From: Tubiluchus corallicola
Lineage: Eukaryota; Priapulida; Priapulimorpha; Priapulimorphida; Tubiluchidae
Length of the DNA: 64,000 bases
Direction of reading: 5' to 3'
NCBI GenBank assembly: GCA_030141605.1
Contig: JAQGDQ010000080.1
Span: forward strand, 310,001-374,000
Shown here: piece by piece, positions 62,301-64,000 of the stretch
How the letters are laid out: every line of letters starts with the position of its first letter
Position numbering within the stretch: the stretch's first letter is position 1
The notes under the pieces: model-generated
The model's database searches: none
The model's input: the letters and a program-made list of their open reading frames with translations, nothing else
What the model was told of the DNA's origin: nothing
Made by a program: the position numbers and the translations under genes

Positions 62301-63693
62301 GCTAGCGTCCAATGTTAGTGTTTATGTTTGTTAAAAACAACGCACAAAATTTACAGGTCAACAAAATTTAACAGTTTTCTCTTTGTTTACCAGTTACTTT
62401 CGCCACATATTTAACAACACTGCTGTTCCAAGAAAATGTTACTGCCACTAATCTAAATGTAGACGTTGTTTGCAAGAGTGTCAGCCAAGCAGCTTGCAGA
62501 AACATCACATTTCCAGAAAGTACTCACGATTATGTAGCTCAAAATTTTGTCTTTTTTGGAAATGGTACTGAGGTCAACCAGATGCTGGAGATGGTGAGTT
62601 AAGTATATATTCTCACGTTCCCTAAAATAAAATTGACACTATATAAAATATTTAGAAAAATCACTATTTGTTTTATTTCTACATTAACTAAAATTTATTC
62701 AGCATGCTATAAAATGCCTAGAAAAATAAAAGTACAACAGTTACCTAAGAATTATGCAGTATACACACGTTGCCTAGACAAACTTTTGCACTATGTAATG
62801 CCGAGGAAGCGTGCTGCAGAAGAAATTATCTTAAATACTTTGGCTGGTTTGTTTTGTCCACTCCATAAAATGCCCTCCATAAAAGGATCCATTACACCTA
62901 TAGACTGCCCGATTTCGCACTTTACCTGTAATTTCACACTTTGCATGTAACATATGTACAATACAACAGTAGAAAATTTTAAAGTATCAAAATGTATAAA
63001 CTTAACGACTGTTCATCGTCCTAACTTTTCAGTCTTTCCAAATGTTCTTGGTTTCTGTTTCTTGAGACCAGCAGCATGGTATGGTAGACCTAAACTCTGT
63101 GAGACGTAAATGTTTGGCCATTGTGTGAGTGAAACCTTATTTGTGGTAATCTTCTTCTTTTGATTTGCTGCATATAAGAAGTGGACAATCTGGATTATCC
63201 AATCGCATCTTCTCTCTGCTAATTTCAGACATCCAAGACATGACGTTTCCATCCAATCCATTACATCTGTAGACAATTTCCTTCGCTATCTTCCTCTTCC
63301 ACGCGTTCCACGGATGGTACCTTCCAACATAAGTATTTGTATTCCCACTATGTATCCAGACTGGTACCAACTAGGCGGTTAAAATATTGAATTTTGCGAT
63401 GTTTAATTGTAGAAATTAGTGATCTGCTTTCAACAACCATCTTCAAAACTCCTTCATTGCTGTCTTCATAAGAGATACGAAACATTCTTCTGTAGATCCA
63501 CATTTGAAAAACTAGTAATATATCATAAAGAATATGTGCAAATTGTATTTCATTTTAGGCTATTATTCAAGGTGTTGTCCATGCAGAGACGTCCATTATT
63601 ATATATTCAGAGGATGTGAATGTAACTGAAATTGGAGAATTGCTGAAACCAGCTGACAATGTTGCTATAATAAAAGCAATTTGTGATTATTGT
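59323..63693 (+). CDS. 5' part of a secreted/receptor protein with a ligand-binding-fold-like segment (partial, runs off the window)
   Basis: Exons: 59323-59401, 62001-62090, 62394-62593, 63559-63693; all GT-AG with consistent phases, 168 residues so far, and the last exon ends at a good GTAAGT donor, so the gene continues rightward. Exon 1 is a signal peptide (MLAKALLLAVFEIFAPILAI). Exon 2 has IADIIASLRWGAVSLISQKE, resembling the helix-plus-strand (W..V.LI) of ANF/periplasmic-binding-like domains in ionotropic glutamate, class C GPCR and guanylate cyclase receptors. Exon 3 has three N-glycosylation sequons (NVT, NIT, NGT) and exon 4 reads ETSIIIYSE, again like an alternating strand of that fold. 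Extra exons may lie in the 2.6 kb first intron. The family is inferred, not proven. Confidence 0.55.
60095..60650 (-). repeat. Dispersed ~520-bp repeat, copy B (inverted relative to 51480-51995)
   Basis: The reverse complement aligns along its length with 51480-51995, including CTTTATTTTCTGTAGTGAA, TTTTGCTGCCGTGTATTGAG and AAGTTATCG-type blocks. It lies inside intron 1 of the receptor-like gene. No terminal inverted repeats or coding frame define its class. Confidence 0.7.
63013..63370 (-). mobile_element. Possible C-terminal scrap of a LINE ORF2
   Basis: On the minus strand, RRKLSTDVMDWMETSCLGC, KLAERRCDWIIQIVHFLY and nearby basic residues match the pattern at the very end of many non-LTR ORF2 proteins (basic stretch, DW, then a leucine/alanine helix with ER..W and V). 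Frames are broken. It lies in an intron of the receptor-like gene. Confidence 0.3.
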
Positions 63694-64000
63694 GTAAGTA
63701 TAAATCACATATCTAAATAAAATCAGATGTTTAGGCAGCTGAAGCCAGGCAACGGAGATTGCATTTCATGTTCTCTCAGCACGTTAATTACCAACTTATT
63801 AGCCCTTCAATCCTCTTGAATAGAACCTGGATTTTTCAACTTCTAGCACTGTAATCTGTATTTAAGACTGCACATACACTACTTTAAAATATATTTGGCA
63901 CGCCTTTTCATAAGATTATTACTGTTGAAATTCTCCAGAGAAGCCGGACTTCCGACCTTCAACCATTTCTACTTTTAAGTTGGATCATAAAACTCCACCT
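63694..64000. other. Intron of the receptor-like gene, cut by the window end
   Basis: It starts with a GTAAGT donor. I see no further exon before base 64000. Confidence 0.5.

Noticed and set aside
62633-62950. 105-residue plus-strand frame in the receptor-like gene intron
   Set aside because: No in-phase splice sites linking it to neighbouring exons and no recognisable domain.

Overview
This is a eukaryotic window. Genes are split by GT-AG introns with pyrimidine-rich acceptors, the sequence is AT-rich, and transposon remnants are abundant. Every recognisable gene is an animal housekeeping or signalling gene (PDCD2L, ATG10, cyclin Y, a GALNT11-like O-glycosyltransferase, DCAF4, NFKBIL1). Together with the transposon mix, this suggests an invertebrate metazoan; the phylum cannot be fixed from sequence alone. 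I rebuilt gene models by joining exons whose splice sites and reading phases agree. The coding lengths of all fully rebuilt genes are exact multiples of three.

Layout. 1-2777: intergenic, with a decayed copy of a PDCD2L exon near 1.8-2.07 kb. 2778-8190 (minus): a six-exon PDCD2L gene with a complete intronless ATG10 gene (7261-7851, same strand) inside its first intron. 8.2-15.3 kb: gene-poor, holding two copies of an AT-rich hAT-type MITE, a possible small two-exon gene (11740-11984, minus) and a 1.93 kb element with 37-bp terminal inverted repeats (12952-14879). 15363-21384 (plus): cyclin Y in eight exons, with a long 3' UTR to about 23.3 kb. 23.3-31.8 kb: transposon graveyard with a tRNA-like SINE head, LINE reverse-transcriptase and endonuclease fragments, and a 499-bp hAT element with perfect 8-bp target duplications. 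31984-39156 (plus): GALNT11-like polypeptide GalNAc transferase, ten exons. 41043-46829 (minus): DCAF4, seven exons, with a LINE fragment in one intron. 47832-48899 (minus): intronless NFKBIL1. 49-53 kb: repeats. 53172-54380 (minus): intronless NAD-dependent epimerase/dehydratase with a cysteine-rich N-terminal extension. 54.4-59.3 kb: mostly non-coding, with microsatellites and one short ORF. 59323 to beyond the window (plus): the 5' part of a secreted or membrane protein with a signal peptide and a segment resembling a receptor ligand-binding fold.

The genes do not form one pathway. PDCD2L, ATG10, DCAF4, NFKBIL1 and cyclin Y act inside the cell in ribosome export, autophagy, ubiquitination, RNA or NF-kB-linked processes, and CDK/Wnt signalling respectively. 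GALNT works in the Golgi. The points most worth a second look are the ATG10-in-PDCD2L nesting, the intronless epimerase with its unusual N-terminus, the 1.93 kb inverted-repeat element just upstream of cyclin Y, and the partly described receptor-like gene at the right edge.
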